DNA of 64,000 nucleotides from Candidatus Nitronereus thalassa (GTDB lineage Bacteria; Nitrospirota; Nitrospiria; Nitrospirales; UBA8639), in the NCBI RefSeq assembly GCF_032191465.1, contig NZ_JAQOUE010000001.1, forward strand, positions 620,001 through 684,000. The letters run 5' to 3'. The notes beneath the pieces are model-generated. The model did no database searches. It was not told the origin of the DNA and was given only the letters and a program-made list of their open reading frames with translations. Positions 37,301 through 47,431 of this stretch are shown here, one piece after another; position 1 is the first letter of the stretch; every line of letters starts with the position of its first letter. Both the position numbers and the translations under genes were made by a program.

Positions 37301-39196
37301 TTACCCTTGAATAAACTGGGAGGCAAAGCTTCGAATCTCATGGCCATTTAACACATGAAAATGTCGAAGCCGATGAACGGTTTGCCCAGAGAATCTAGAC
37401 AGCGGGATGGGAATCAGCTTTCGATCGAACTTCCTAGCAATCTTTTTCCAGCGAGCCAGTGGCGGAATGGGGCTCACAAGCGCCACATGTTTTTCCTGAG
37501 AATGCATTGCCGCACCTGCAATCAGCCGATCTTCTATTGACTCGGCAAAATCCAATCGCGGATCCTCCCACACATTGGGAAGCGGCCTCGGAGGAAATTG
37601 AAAGAACGTTCCTCCATATTGCGATTGCCCTATTCCCGGTCCAACCATGTTTTCTAAAAATGGTGTGGCATAAAAACATAAGGTTGATTCCTGCGCATGC
37701 TCGGCATACCAAGTCGCTTGCCAAGAAAATTGTGCAGGATCGGCTGGCACTTCGAACAAAAACACAACAATCTCTACATTACCCCTGGAGGGAGGAATGT
37801 CTTTCACGTAAATATCGGAAAGACGATTCCCCTGTTTTGGATTCCAATGCCGAAGGGTTTCTCTCATGTCGATGCCATCACGAATTGAGGTTGTAAATTT
37901 ATCAACTTGGGCCAAGTCCGCCCCCAACACGGCTTTCGCTTGTTCCCGAACATGGGCAGTGAAACCTTCAATGCGATCATCTTCCGGCGGCCAAGAACAT
38001 TGCCCAAAAGGATTCCAACGATAAGCCCATCGTTGCTTCTTTTGTGGCGTCGGCGCAGGCTTAAGCGATAAGGATCGCCAGGCTAAGGCCGATCCCTGCA
38101 ATCGGTTTTTTGCCCGAGAAACCTGCCCATCTGGTGATTCCAGCTGTTCAATGCCAACCTTATAGTTAGGCATTCCATATCCCGTAGCCTGATCTTCTTG
38201 ATACACATAGGTCTTAGCTGTGTCTAACAGTGTGATGGCAAAATCATCGCCGGCCATTTGTTTAGCCGCGAGCACAAGGGTATAGAGATCCGGCGTCAGG
38301 CGGTGTTCAAGCAGGGTCAAGTTTCGAACATATTGCAAAAACATTTGGAGCAATTGCGGGGTTACCCAATTGCCTTCCTGGTCTCGAGTCGGAGCTCTTT
38401 TTGCGAGCCATCGAGTACGGGTTTCAAGCAGCAATTCTTTGATCCCATCGAGTGAAAGATGCTCGTCAGAACGAGCCTCCATCCGACGTTGTTCGAATAA
38501 TTCTGTGAGAAACGGTAATTCACAGAGGGTAAAGTATAAGGTTGACGGCTCGACCGTACACAAAAATGGCCGTTGTTCTGATGGTTCATGAGGAGTGTAG
38601 GCCCATCGTTGTTGATACGCATCGCGCAGCCAGGGCCAATCTTCGATGGGACATAAGCAGACAATCGAGGAGTAATCAAGTTCCAACTCATGCAGCTTAA
38701 ACGCCATCCATTTAATTCGTTCCCAGCGCTGGCTCTCAGGTTTAGGATACGGCATAAAAGGCAGCATGGCTCCCGCAAAGATTGGCAGAGAGATCTGCTT
38801 CAGGGCATACGAATCAGGAAAAGGAAAAGACCAGGGCTTGAAGATGATGACCTCTCGATCAATAAAGGCACGATCGATCCCCTCACCCATGGCAACTCGA
38901 AGGGCCATAATTATCGGTTGACAGGGATCAATAGGGATATAGCTGCAGGTTCCCTCTTCGTCCTGGACTGGTTCTGGAAGGACCACGAGGCTAATCTGAG
39001 GGAGTCGCTCAATTCCTTCTTCGACCAAGGATTCAACCGAAGGCGGCAACCCAACAGCTAGACAATCCACGCGTTGAGACAACAACAGATCGCGAATTTC
39101 CTGTGCGACATCGCTACTACCATTCCGGATAGGAAGGATGAGAATACGGGAAGATAAAGAGAGAAGGGACTCAGCAGTTGGAGAAAGGTGTTTCAT
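37301..39196 (-). CDS. TraB/ChaN-like (DUF5682-like) protein paired with a MoxR ATPase
   Basis: A 631-residue protein of unknown activity. The N-terminal 120 residues have the layout of the TraB/ChaN-like DUF5682 family: a first strand ILPIRNGSSD, a helix, then CLAVGLP, later IIMALRVAMGEGIDRAFID, matching the family pattern of a helix that ends in FID. The usual HH and EGP motifs are replaced here (RNGSS, VGLPPS), so catalytic residues may be lost. DUF5682 proteins commonly occur with MoxR and vWA proteins; here the MoxR-type gene lies 152 nt upstream and no vWA gene is visible. Family assignment is tentative. Confidence 0.55.
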   Translation of the reverse strand: MKHLSPTAESLLSLSSRILILPIRNGSSDVAQEIRDLLLSQRVDCLAVGLPPSVESLVEEGIERLPQISLVVLPEPVQDEEGTCSYIPIDPCQPIIMALRVAMGEGIDRAFIDREVIIFKPWSFPFPDSYALKQISLPIFAGAMLPFMPYPKPESQRWERIKWMAFKLHELELDYSSIVCLCPIEDWPWLRDAYQQRWAYTPHEPSEQRPFLCTVEPSTLYFTLCELPFLTELFEQRRMEARSDEHLSLDGIKELLLETRTRWLAKRAPTRDQEGNWVTPQLLQMFLQYVRNLTLLEHRLTPDLYTLVLAAKQMAGDDFAITLLDTAKTYVYQEDQATGYGMPNYKVGIEQLESPDGQVSRAKNRLQGSALAWRSLSLKPAPTPQKKQRWAYRWNPFGQCSWPPEDDRIEGFTAHVREQAKAVLGADLAQVDKFTTSIRDGIDMRETLRHWNPKQGNRLSDIYVKDIPPSRGNVEIVVFLFEVPADPAQFSWQATWYAEHAQESTLCFYATPFLENMVGPGIGQSQYGGTFFQFPPRPLPNVWEDPRLDFAESIEDRLIAGAAMHSQEKHVALVSPIPPLARWKKIARKFDRKLIPIPLSRFSGQTVHRLRHFHVLNGHEIRSFASQFIQG

Positions 39197-39348
39197 GGAA
39201 GAGCATAAAATTCAAAACAGAAAATCTTAAACAAATTCAAAATTCGACTATCCCAAATGCAAAACCATCGTGAGGAAATTTAGGACATTGGGATTTGGAT
39301 TATTCGAATGTATTTAGAGTTTTGAAATTCCCACTTGAAATTTCTCCA

Positions 39349-40299
39349 CTATCGATCCGGATGCAAAGGGTCATCCGACTCAAAAAAGAAATCTCCCAAT
39401 CCACGAGGCAACAACTGCTCCCCGATTGCCCGTTTTCGCTGCCGAGAAAGACCCTCCAAATCCAAGGCCTCTTCCCCAAGCACTTTAATCAACGCTTCTC
39501 GCCACACATCGTCGCGCGAAATTGGATGCGAAGGGTCTTGCGCCAAACGTTTAAGGGCATATTGAAGAAGATGAATGCCATCCCGTGGTGAAAAACCTAA
39601 ATCAAGCTGGTGTGATTTCTGTAAAAATTCGACAGTGAGTAGAAGTATATCTTGTGCGGCAAAGGGCAAATGATACTGCAAGATCGCCAATTCATGTTCC
39701 CGATTCGGAAATTCCAATTTCAAGCTCGGTTGCAATCGGGAAAGGATATAATCCGGGACTTCATAGGTAGAGGCATCTTCGTTCATTGTGACACAACATC
39801 GGAAATCAAGATGGGCTTGGATTTTGATACCAGCAATCACCGACTCCACGCATCGTCGATGGTCGAGTAACGGCGCCAAAGAGGCCCAACTCTTCTCATT
39901 CATCCGATTGCCTTCATCCAGCAAGCACACGCTGCCAGTCAGCATGGCGGTCACTAAAGGTGAGGCTTGATAGGTAATGGTTCCTCCTCCGGCGATAACC
40001 GGAGTAATAAGCAAATCCTCGGGGCGTGTATCAGCCGTACATTGATAAATGTACAGGACCTGTTTCCGTTCACGTGCCGCTGACATGGCCAAGGTGGTCT
40101 TGCCAATACCAGGCTGCCCGATCACCCGAGGGCATAGGGGAAGGTCTTTGTCGGCAATTACCAGCCAACATGCCAGAAGTTGCTGCAGGACCTCCCGGTC
40201 TCCGATCCATTCTTGATCAGAATAATGTGGTTGTGCCAACCGTAGGGAAATGCCTTCAACATCGAGGGTTCTGGGAGGTTGGGGTTGGGATTTCATCAT
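39349..40299 (-). CDS. MoxR-type AAA+ ATPase
   Basis: A 316-residue single-domain AAA+ protein of the MoxR/CbbQ kind. Walker A is GQPGIGKTT (61-69), Walker B VCLLDEGN (D128, E129), sensor 1 lies in CVTMNED and sensor 2 in [10 protein letters not shown]. These ATPases usually remodel or activate a partner that holds a vWA domain. The next gene (37301-39196) is TraB/ChaN-like, so the pair may be a reduced MoxR-based module; ligA follows in the same direction. Confidence 0.85.
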   Translation of the reverse strand: MMKSQPQPPRTLDVEGISLRLAQPHYSDQEWIGDREVLQQLLACWLVIADKDLPLCPRVIGQPGIGKTTLAMSAARERKQVLYIYQCTADTRPEDLLITPVIAGGGTITYQASPLVTAMLTGSVCLLDEGNRMNEKSWASLAPLLDHRRCVESVIAGIKIQAHLDFRCCVTMNEDASTYEVPDYILSRLQPSLKLEFPNREHELAILQYHLPFAAQDILLLTVEFLQKSHQLDLGFSPRDGIHLLQYALKRLAQDPSHPISRDDVWREALIKVLGEEALDLEGLSRQRKRAIGEQLLPRGLGDFFFESDDPLHPDR

Positions 40300-40531
40300 A
40301 TCACCAGGTCTATTTGTGGAATTTTTTCACAGGTTCATTGTAAGATGATGAAGGTAGCATAGCCTCTACAGGTGGTCAATTCAGCAGACAAGAGCTAGGA
40401 GATCAGGCTTTGTGATACCATTTGACATTCATGATTTCTCGATCTATTCTTCCGATCCAAAGTATTCTTCGCGCGCACGTGGTTACCACAATTTTTGCAA
40501 ACTCATGTACATCGGTGGAGGGAATTTGAAT

Positions 40532-41170
40532 ATGGCTAAGTCTGAGCATGCAGATATTCTACAGCACACTCACTCGTGGCAGGCCAAGCCCAGCATCCGC
40601 TTGGCACTCCTCTGCATCCTCGCAAGCGGTATTTTGGGAGGCTGTGTCAGCTCAGAAAAATACGAAAGTGAAAAGGCGAGAGCTTTAAACTTCCAGCGCC
40701 TACTCGCCCAAGAAGAAAAACGAACCGGCGAGTTGAATTCTCAGGTTCAAGCCACCAAACGTCAGTTAGCCTCTATCGAATCTCAAAATAAAGACCTGAC
40801 GATTGAGCTTGAAGCCTTGCGAGATCAAATGAGTCGACAAGAAAGCCAAATGGGCAGCATGGCCCCCGACTCAAGCTCACCTGGTCTCTCTTCGTCCCAG
40901 GATCTCTCCCTATCCGAACCTTCACTCTCTGAATTTGGGTTAAGTGATTTATCCTTTAATGAATCAGATTTCAAAGATTTCGGGGAAATTGGTGGCGGAA
41001 GTGGGGATAGTATGGGAGGGGAACCCACCTACTACACTGTCGTGCGCGGCGATACCCTCTACCGCATTTCTCGGGAATATGGGGTAACCGTCAATCAACT
41101 CAAAGAATGGAATAATCTGACGAGTAATGATATTTCCGTGGGTCAAAAGCTTGCGGTGAGCCGACCATAA
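40532..41170 (+). CDS. LysM-domain lipoprotein with coiled coil
   Basis: A 212-residue lipoprotein. The signal peptide ends in the lipobox LGGC (cysteine about 40 residues in); then come a coiled coil (about 45-105), a Ser-rich linker and a C-terminal LysM domain (YYTVVRGDTLYRISREYGVTVNQL, about 168-211) that binds peptidoglycan. GGAGG lies 11 bases before the ATG at 40532; the frame runs on to a GTG at 40412, but that would put 40 residues before the signal peptide. It probably tethers the outer membrane to murein or guides amidases. Confidence 0.88.
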   Translation: MAKSEHADILQHTHSWQAKPSIRLALLCILASGILGGCVSSEKYESEKARALNFQRLLAQEEKRTGELNSQVQATKRQLASIESQNKDLTIELEALRDQMSRQESQMGSMAPDSSSPGLSSSQDLSLSEPSLSEFGLSDLSFNESDFKDFGEIGGGSGDSMGGEPTYYTVVRGDTLYRISREYGVTVNQLKEWNNLTSNDISVGQKLAVSRP

Positions 41171-41263
41171 CCACATATCGATCGCCATCAAGAATTGCGC
41201 GCATCCCTCGACTTCCACTGATCAAAGAGCAAGTATTTTTTGATGTCATGGTCAGATCGATTC

Positions 41264-41473
41264 CTAAGGCGTCATGGGCATGAATTTCGCTGCATCGATA
41301 ACCGACCATAGGTGAATTACCCAGCCAAGCCATACAAACCATAAGGCTGCTGCTAGTGCAAACATCATGGCGGCACGCAATAATCGCCCTTGCAACAATT
41401 GCCCCAGCCCCGGGATAAAAAAACTACACAAGGCCGCCAGCACATTCCCCCCAGACCCTTGACCCGGCATCAT
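41264..41473 (-). CDS. Small TM2-like membrane protein
   Basis: A 69-residue protein with two hydrophobic helices: VLAALCSFFIPGLGQLLQGR, the typical TM2-like first part with a GLGQ turn, and AAMMFALAAALWFVWLGWVIHLWSVIDAAKF. Proteins of this kind are common in bacteria, with unknown roles. The ATG at 41473 has GGGAGGG before it; the frame continues upstream without a ribosome-binding site. Confidence 0.75.
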   Translation of the reverse strand: MMPGQGSGGNVLAALCSFFIPGLGQLLQGRLLRAAMMFALAAALWFVWLGWVIHLWSVIDAAKFMPMTP

Positions 41474-41646
41474 TTCCCTCCCTATTGTTTCAGTTCGCTG
41501 TTCAAAATTACGAAGAATCAGCCTTTTCGGCACTATCGCATGTTTCAGCAAAAAAACTCTAGTCTAGGCTACAATCGAACAATACTTGGTACCACGGCCA
41601 CTTTCTATTGCTGCGAAATTTCCTATATCAAGGACCATACGGATAC

Positions 41647-42582
41647 ATGATTACCCAATTTGTCATTACACCAGGGGAAAAACCTAAACGGCTTGATGTT
41701 TTTCTTCGCCATCGAGAGCCAGATATTTCACGGACATGCATTCAACGACTCATTGAGTTGGGTAGAATTCGCCTCAATACTGCAGTAGTCAAACCTAGCC
41801 ATACCGTCAAACCTGGTGATCGCATCACTATAGACACCCCACAACCCGAAACCTTGTCTCTTGCAGGCAAGACCGTTCCCCTTGACGTGCTTTATGAAGA
41901 TGAATGTCACTTGGTACTCAATAAACCAGCAGGCATTGTCGTTCACCCTACCTCCGGACATTGGTCAGGAACCCTGCTGAACGCCATTCTTTCTCACTTT
42001 CAATTACAGCCGACACCTCATCACGATTCGATAGATACTCCGAAACCACGGTTTGTGCATCGGTTAGACAAAAATACGTCAGGTGTGATGGTGGTAGCCA
42101 AAACGCGAGAAGCCCATCGCGCACTCGCATGGCAATTTGAACAGCACACGATCACGCGAGTATATGAAGCTTTAATTTGGGACATTCCTGCGGATTCACA
42201 GGGCGTGATTAATCTCCCAATCGGGCGAGATAGAAAAAACAGGAAACTGGTTTCCGCTCAGACCAATGAACCGAAACCCGCCACCACTGAATATCGGATG
42301 GTGCAACGGTTTGGAAAGAAGGCATCACACGTGCAGCTGGTCCCCAAAACAGGAAGAACTCACCAAATACGGGCCCACATGGGATCGATTGGATGCCCCA
42401 TTTTGGGAGATACGACCTACGGTGGGCAGAAAGTAAACTCCATTGAAAAGCGAATGATTCCTCGTGTCATGCTCCACGCACGAACATTAGGCTTTCGACA
42501 CCCGAAGACTGGAAAATTTCAGGAATATTCCACAACCCTACCTTCTGATATGCAGAGCACCGTTCAGGCCTTGAAAAATTAA
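41647..42582 (+). CDS. RluA/RluD-family pseudouridine synthase
   Basis: Isomerises uridine to pseudouridine in RNA, probably 23S rRNA. An N-terminal S4 domain (KRLDVFLRHREPDISRTCIQRLIELGRIRLN) is followed by the catalytic domain with VVHPTSGHWSGTLLN, HRLDKNTSGVMVVAKT (catalytic D141) and GRTHQIRAHM. The 311 residues from the ATG at 41647 match RluD-type enzymes. It is monocistronic. The exact position modified cannot be told from sequence. Confidence 0.93.
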   Translation: MITQFVITPGEKPKRLDVFLRHREPDISRTCIQRLIELGRIRLNTAVVKPSHTVKPGDRITIDTPQPETLSLAGKTVPLDVLYEDECHLVLNKPAGIVVHPTSGHWSGTLLNAILSHFQLQPTPHHDSIDTPKPRFVHRLDKNTSGVMVVAKTREAHRALAWQFEQHTITRVYEALIWDIPADSQGVINLPIGRDRKNRKLVSAQTNEPKPATTEYRMVQRFGKKASHVQLVPKTGRTHQIRAHMGSIGCPILGDTTYGGQKVNSIEKRMIPRVMLHARTLGFRHPKTGKFQEYSTTLPSDMQSTVQALKN

Positions 42583-42634
42583 CACGAAGGGCAAGAGGTT
42601 ATTGTAACGGATTACGCATCACTCATTTCCCCCA

Positions 42635-42991
42635 CTACTCATCACGATGCACGTTATCAGGAGAGAAGGCAGGGATACACACGGCTACATATTCCGCGCC
42701 TTCAGCTTCTGGAGTACTGTAACGCACCCATTCTCCACGAAAGGCCAGTACCGCCTCGCCGGCCTTGACCTCGGTGACACCGGACTTCGTCTCCACTTGC
42801 AAGCTGCCCTTCAACACGAGCGTATATTCGTCGAACTCTGGGGTTTGTCCGGGTTCTAGCCATCCCCCAGGACTCATCATCTTCGCGATACTGACAGTTT
42901 CAGTTTTTGAATTCACACGGCCAAAAAACTCTTCGATCAGTTTGGGTTTGTTACCCGCAGGTTTGATCACCGTTGGTTTCTTGATATGCAT
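42635..42991 (-). CDS. Cupin-domain protein (EutQ-like)
   Basis: A 118-residue single cupin: the first motif is GGWLEPGQTPEFDEYTLVLKGSLQVE and the second GEAVLAFRGEWVRYSTPE. The sequence resembles small EutQ-like cupins of ethanolamine metabolism, but the first motif has only partial metal ligands (E and no HxH). No eut genes are nearby. It is monocistronic and convergent with the pseudouridine synthase. Confidence 0.7.
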   Translation of the reverse strand: MHIKKPTVIKPAGNKPKLIEEFFGRVNSKTETVSIAKMMSPGGWLEPGQTPEFDEYTLVLKGSLQVETKSGVTEVKAGEAVLAFRGEWVRYSTPEAEGAEYVAVCIPAFSPDNVHRDE

Positions 42992-43083
42992 ACCATCAGC
43001 TCCTTCTAGAAATGATTGTATTCCTTAAATCCACCAACGAAAATGAAGCAGAATCAAAATAGGAAAATGACAAGTGCGAAGGC

Positions 43084-44037
43084 TTAGGCACCTTGAGGTT
43101 TAGGATGGTTTGAGAAACTATGAGGAGACCCATGCAATGTGGAATGCTCAAAATGCTGCCCATTGACATCAACTTTCCAATGCCAGTTTTCACCATTCCC
43201 GGTTGAAGAAAATTCACAAAGAATACGATTCCCTCGATCCACCGTCACCGGTTTTTCTATTGGGAAAAATGCCACGCCCCAGTGAGAATCTTTATCTCTC
43301 GGATCATTCGATATTCTGAGTCCAGGCATGAGGTCCGCATTGAACCATCCTGCGAAACCATGACAACGCCCACGACGAGAAGCATACACCGAAACCTTTG
43401 TGTCAATTTCGACCATTTTTGTTTCCGCAAATACAATAGGTTCTACCCGCGTCGGTTCTGCCAAAAAAGTTCCTTCGTGTAATTTCAAGATATGAAAATT
43501 GTTCACTGTCAATTTTCTGATTGGCGAGAAATCAAATCCTTGGCAACCATTCACCCAAAAATCAACTACATGTTCGTAAAACTGGGGCATCTCGACCGGG
43601 ACAAGAATCAATTCCACACTATGAGGAATCAGTCTGCCACCAGGCTTAAGATAGCGGTCACGCGCATCTGTCAAAGAACCTAAAATGCCTTCCTCAAATC
43701 CAAAAGTGCCCATGGTCTCAGTGACAATCACATCGGCTTTTTCTGGCAATTCCACATTAAAGGACATGTCATGGAAAAAAGAAATTTTTTCCTGATACCC
43801 ATTTTGGGCAGCCGCAAGTTTTGCCATCTCAATGACCGGCTCGCTTTCGATGCCATACACATGCTTGGCCCCGGCACGTCGAGCCAGTAAGGAGAGAATA
43901 CCCGACCCACAACCCACATCCACCACCACATCCCCGGCCTTCACGACCCGTGAGATCGCCTGACGATAGGCCCCAGTCCGGGCATCATCCATCAGCATAG
44001 AGAGGTGATAATTAATGAAATCGGTATATTTCGTCAT
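43084..44037 (-). CDS. PRMT-like class I SAM methyltransferase
   Basis: A 317-residue methyltransferase related to protein arginine methyltransferases. Motif I is VDVGCGSGILSLLARRAGA (40-57), the acidic strand end YGIESEP follows, and the segment TETMGTFGFEEG (106-117) resembles the double-E loop (SExMGYxLxxE) with E107 and E115/E116. The start also has the PRMT-like D...MLMDDARTGAY pattern. Bacterial PRMT-like enzymes are uncommon and few have known substrates. It lies between the cupin and kynU genes and is not clearly in either operon. Confidence 0.75.
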   Translation of the reverse strand: MTKYTDFINYHLSMLMDDARTGAYRQAISRVVKAGDVVVDVGCGSGILSLLARRAGAKHVYGIESEPVIEMAKLAAAQNGYQEKISFFHDMSFNVELPEKADVIVTETMGTFGFEEGILGSLTDARDRYLKPGGRLIPHSVELILVPVEMPQFYEHVVDFWVNGCQGFDFSPIRKLTVNNFHILKLHEGTFLAEPTRVEPIVFAETKMVEIDTKVSVYASRRGRCHGFAGWFNADLMPGLRISNDPRDKDSHWGVAFFPIEKPVTVDRGNRILCEFSSTGNGENWHWKVDVNGQHFEHSTLHGSPHSFSNHPKPQGA

Positions 44038-44156
44038 GGGGTTTCCAATTCGCGCATAAGAGAATTCTTAGGTTCCTGACTCAAATGCCTAAGCCTACAA
44101 TCTACTTTAACGCGATAGCAAGGTAGGTTTTACGGGGAAGTATGAGGGGCAATAGG

Positions 44157-45383
44157 TCAGTTATCCCTCCTGCCATAGGCGGCAAGTTTTCCAACAGCCT
44201 CTCCAAGTTCTTCTTCCGTGGTTAAAATATCCGGACATATTCGGAGGAGGCCGTTTCTGGCGTCGACGATGATCTTTTGGGCCCTTAGCTGTGAAGCTAT
44301 CGCATCTGCCGAATTGACGGCAATGGCCAAAAATGCACCTCTCCGGTCTGGATGGCCTATCGGTTGAAGGTCGTGCTGTGCAAGAAGTTTTGAAAGCCGA
44401 GCCTGCAGTTTGAGTGAATAGGCTCTGAGCCGATCGACCCCCATCGACAAAGTAAACATCAATCCGGCTTTGGCTTGGTAATATGGAAGGATAGGTGGTG
44501 TGGATTCGAGAAATGCATTGCCTCCCTCAGAAAGATATGGGGTGTCAGGTCGTTGGAAGGCAAATGGCTTAGGCTGAGCAAACCAGCCGGTATCAAGAGT
44601 GTTTAGGGAACCGTTTAAATGACAGGGGTGCACGTACAACCAACAGGCCCCTGGGCCACCTCTCAAATATTTATAACACCCACCGATAGCGAAGTCGGCG
44701 CCTAAATCTTCCATATTCGCGGGTAACACACCCACAGCATGGTACAGGTCAACTAACACCCTTACGCCACGTGTTTGGGCCTCGCTAATTAATTTTCTCA
44801 ATCCAGTTAAATACTGCCCTGTGATGAATAACACCATGGATACCACGATAAGGTCGGCGCCCTTTCCAATTGCATCCAGGATATCTTCTTCATGATAGAC
44901 ACCTTGGTCATCAGGGCCAACTTGTATTAAATCAATCCTGTCACGTTGGGCATAGACTTTAAGAATATGGTCGACAGAGCCGAATTCGGCCGTCGTCGTG
45001 ACGACTCGAATTTTCTTGTCGAAACAATTCAGGATGGCGCGTAAGCCTTGGCCAGCACTGGTTTTTGGAATGATACAGTCTTCACGTGGAGCATGAATCA
45101 GTTGAGCTATCCGTCCACGAAAGGCCTGAATTTCGGCCAGCCAGCCATCCCAAGCTCCGTCCATGTCTTGGTACCACAGGTCTAAGGCTTGCTGAACATC
45201 GATAGCCATCTGATCAAGTGGGCGGCCTAACGAATGATTGGCGAGATAGATTTCTTTGCGTTGTAGCACGCGCGAAAAAAGGGGATGGATTGAACGAACA
45301 AGGGAACTTTCCTTTAAAGGACCCGTGCCAAGTTCCGCCACGGCTTCCAGTATTGCATTATCCGTCGATTTCTGTACGGACAT
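44157..45383 (-). CDS. kynU: Kynureninase
   Basis: A PLP enzyme of aminotransferase class V that cleaves kynurenine to anthranilate and alanine. Recognisable features are [13 protein letters not shown] near the start, [20 protein letters not shown], and [20 protein letters not shown] with the PLP lysine. The start at 45383 has GGAG eight bases before it and gives 408 residues, close to the usual length. It overlaps the end of kynA by 26 nt, so the two are translated together. Kynurenine formamidase, needed between them, is not in the window. Confidence 0.92.
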   Translation of the reverse strand: MSVQKSTDNAILEAVAELGTGPLKESSLVRSIHPLFSRVLQRKEIYLANHSLGRPLDQMAIDVQQALDLWYQDMDGAWDGWLAEIQAFRGRIAQLIHAPREDCIIPKTSAGQGLRAILNCFDKKIRVVTTTAEFGSVDHILKVYAQRDRIDLIQVGPDDQGVYHEEDILDAIGKGADLIVVSMVLFITGQYLTGLRKLISEAQTRGVRVLVDLYHAVGVLPANMEDLGADFAIGGCYKYLRGGPGACWLYVHPCHLNGSLNTLDTGWFAQPKPFAFQRPDTPYLSEGGNAFLESTPPILPYYQAKAGLMFTLSMGVDRLRAYSLKLQARLSKLLAQHDLQPIGHPDRRGAFLAIAVNSADAIASQLRAQKIIVDARNGLLRICPDILTTEEELGEAVGKLAAYGRRDN

Positions 45384-46215
45384 CGAAAAGCTCCGGAAAG
45401 AACGTGAGATCAAGAGCATGTTTGAGATACCCCACCCCTGATGACCCGCCTGTCCCTCGTTTGTAACCGATAATCCGTTCCACGGTTTTCAAATGCCGAA
45501 AGCGCCAGAGATGAAAGTTTTCTTCGACATCGACTAACTTCTCACACATTTCATACGCGTTCCATTGGGATTCGGGATGGTCATAGATCTGTTTAAATAT
45601 TGGAATGAGGTTTGGGTTCCGGACATGCGGTTTGGACCAATCTCGCTCAAGGCATTCTGCAGGGATCGGATACCCACACCGAGCCAGGTATCGGAGAAAT
45701 TCATCGTACAAACTGGGCGCATGCAGGATCTTGGTAATCTCCTGGTACAACTGCTCACTATATTGGAACACCTCAGTTACTGCTGCATTTTTATTGCCGA
45801 GAATAAATTCAATCTCCCGGTATTGCACCGACTGGAATCCTGAAGCATTGGCTAACACCTTTCGGAACTGGGCATATTCATTGGGCGTCAGCGTCTCCAA
45901 TACTGCCCATTGTTCGAATAACTGTCGTTGAATTTGTTTGACGCGGGACAGGATTTTAAAACACGGATTCAGATGATCTTGTTGAATATGTACAACAGCC
46001 GCCTGCAACTCATGCAGGATCAGCTTCATCCACAATTCTGAAGTTTGATGCTGAATAATAAAGAGCAGTTCATCGTGATGGGGCGGATCACTCAGCGGAT
46101 TTTGCGCAGACAGCAATCGATCTAATTTGAGATATTCTTCATAGGTCAGTTTGCCACGGAGATCAAGCTTGATCCCCTTTTCGAGTTCTGAGCCATATTT
46201 TTGAGAATCGCTCAT
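45358..46215 (-). CDS. kynA: Tryptophan 2,3-dioxygenase
   Basis: A heme enzyme that opens the indole ring of tryptophan to N-formylkynurenine. The 285-residue length and the motifs [25 protein letters not shown] (heme and substrate contacts), [25 protein letters not shown] and [18 protein letters not shown] are all typical. It is the first gene of the kynA-kynU pair. The 147-nt spacer to the RmlD-like gene is the likely site of its promoter. Confidence 0.95.
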   Translation of the reverse strand: MSDSQKYGSELEKGIKLDLRGKLTYEEYLKLDRLLSAQNPLSDPPHHDELLFIIQHQTSELWMKLILHELQAAVVHIQQDHLNPCFKILSRVKQIQRQLFEQWAVLETLTPNEYAQFRKVLANASGFQSVQYREIEFILGNKNAAVTEVFQYSEQLYQEITKILHAPSLYDEFLRYLARCGYPIPAECLERDWSKPHVRNPNLIPIFKQIYDHPESQWNAYEMCEKLVDVEENFHLWRFRHLKTVERIIGYKRGTGGSSGVGYLKHALDLTFFPELFDVRTEIDG

Positions 46216-46362
46216 AAGTTCTTACGATGGAGAACCCACGGTGAGAGCAGCCAAGCCTTCACTTTTAGGATACTCCAGGTGTCGTCATAAACCAATAAAA
46301 TACCCGGAGTATGTCATTTTCGCCCTAATAGGAAAAAGAAACAATCCCGAGAAAATTATTGA

Positions 46363-47196
46363 TTAACCATCGCACACGCTGGATAAGGGATGGGACAAAT
46401 CACCCTCATAGACTGTGGCGAGCTCGATGCGGCCCAAATGAGGATGTGTTTGTTGATGGCGAGTTTCGATCTTAAAAGTGACGGGAATGCTAAACTTGCC
46501 AATCAAAAAGTTGGCTAACTCTACACGTGACATGGGACGGGTCGCAGAGACATGGCGAATCCCTGTTTCACTACTTTGAGCAAGCTGCATCACGCGGGTG
46601 GCTAAGTCGTGTTGCCAGACGACAGAGCGGGATTCATCTTCAATGATGGTGATAGGCAAATTTTGTTTTGTCCGATAGCGCAGCCAATCCAAGTGACCGG
46701 TTCGTCCATCTGGGGATTCCCCGATTCCAAGCCCCGCACGAATCACCAATGTCCCCATCCGTGTTAACGCCAATTGTTCTGCTGCCACACGGGTATTTCC
46801 ATACACACTAATGGGGGATGGACTGACGTGTTCGGTGTACCTACCATCACCACCAAACACATGGTCGGAAGACACGTAGACTAATCGAGTACCCTCTGGC
46901 ATTGCCTTCATGACCCGGCCGAGCTGTTGCACATTCATCTCATACGCCCACTCCGGCGAAGCCTCACACTTCGGCACATCACACACCGCATGACAATACA
47001 CTAAAAGGTTCGGCTGAGTGCGCCGAAAGACATCCGCCACCCAGGCAGAATTATGAAGTTGAAGGGCGGGCCACTGCCGAACGGCTTTGGCCTTATTTCC
47101 GGGAGAAGCAAACGGCAACACGCTCTTGGGGAACATCGTAGCAAGATGAAAACCCAACAACGACGTCGCGCCAAATACTAGGATCGGAGGGAGCAT
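46363..47196 (-). CDS. RmlD-like NAD(P)-dependent sugar-nucleotide reductase
   Basis: A 277-residue extended SDR of the RmlD/dTDP-4-dehydrorhamnose reductase type. The nucleotide motif is ILVFGATSLLGFHLA and the catalytic motif SVYGNTRVAAEQLAL has Y-x3, but an arginine/valine stands where the usual lysine would be (Y-G-N-T-R), so activity may differ. The LVYVSSDHVFGGDG strand is well conserved. No other dTDP-rhamnose genes are nearby. The family also includes MAT2B-like regulatory proteins. Confidence 0.75.
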   Translation of the reverse strand: MLPPILVFGATSLLGFHLATMFPKSVLPFASPGNKAKAVRQWPALQLHNSAWVADVFRRTQPNLLVYCHAVCDVPKCEASPEWAYEMNVQQLGRVMKAMPEGTRLVYVSSDHVFGGDGRYTEHVSPSPISVYGNTRVAAEQLALTRMGTLVIRAGLGIGESPDGRTGHLDWLRYRTKQNLPITIIEDESRSVVWQHDLATRVMQLAQSSETGIRHVSATRPMSRVELANFLIGKFSIPVTFKIETRHQQTHPHLGRIELATVYEGDLSHPLSSVCDG

Positions 47197-47431
47197 CAGA
47201 GTTTAAAAACGCTAAACAAATCACGACCAAAGGTACAAAGGTTCACGACCAAAGAGTATAGGCCTATCACCTCATTAGCAACCTGTTTGTATAAATGGGG
47301 GCAACGAGCCCCAAAGTAATTAAGATTTCTAAGTTTCTACCGACGGATTTTAGTAAAGACATACATATTTTAACTAGCGAATATTAGCGGATCACAAGAG
47401 GTCCTTTTCGCAAAGAACAGCCAGGCCCCTT

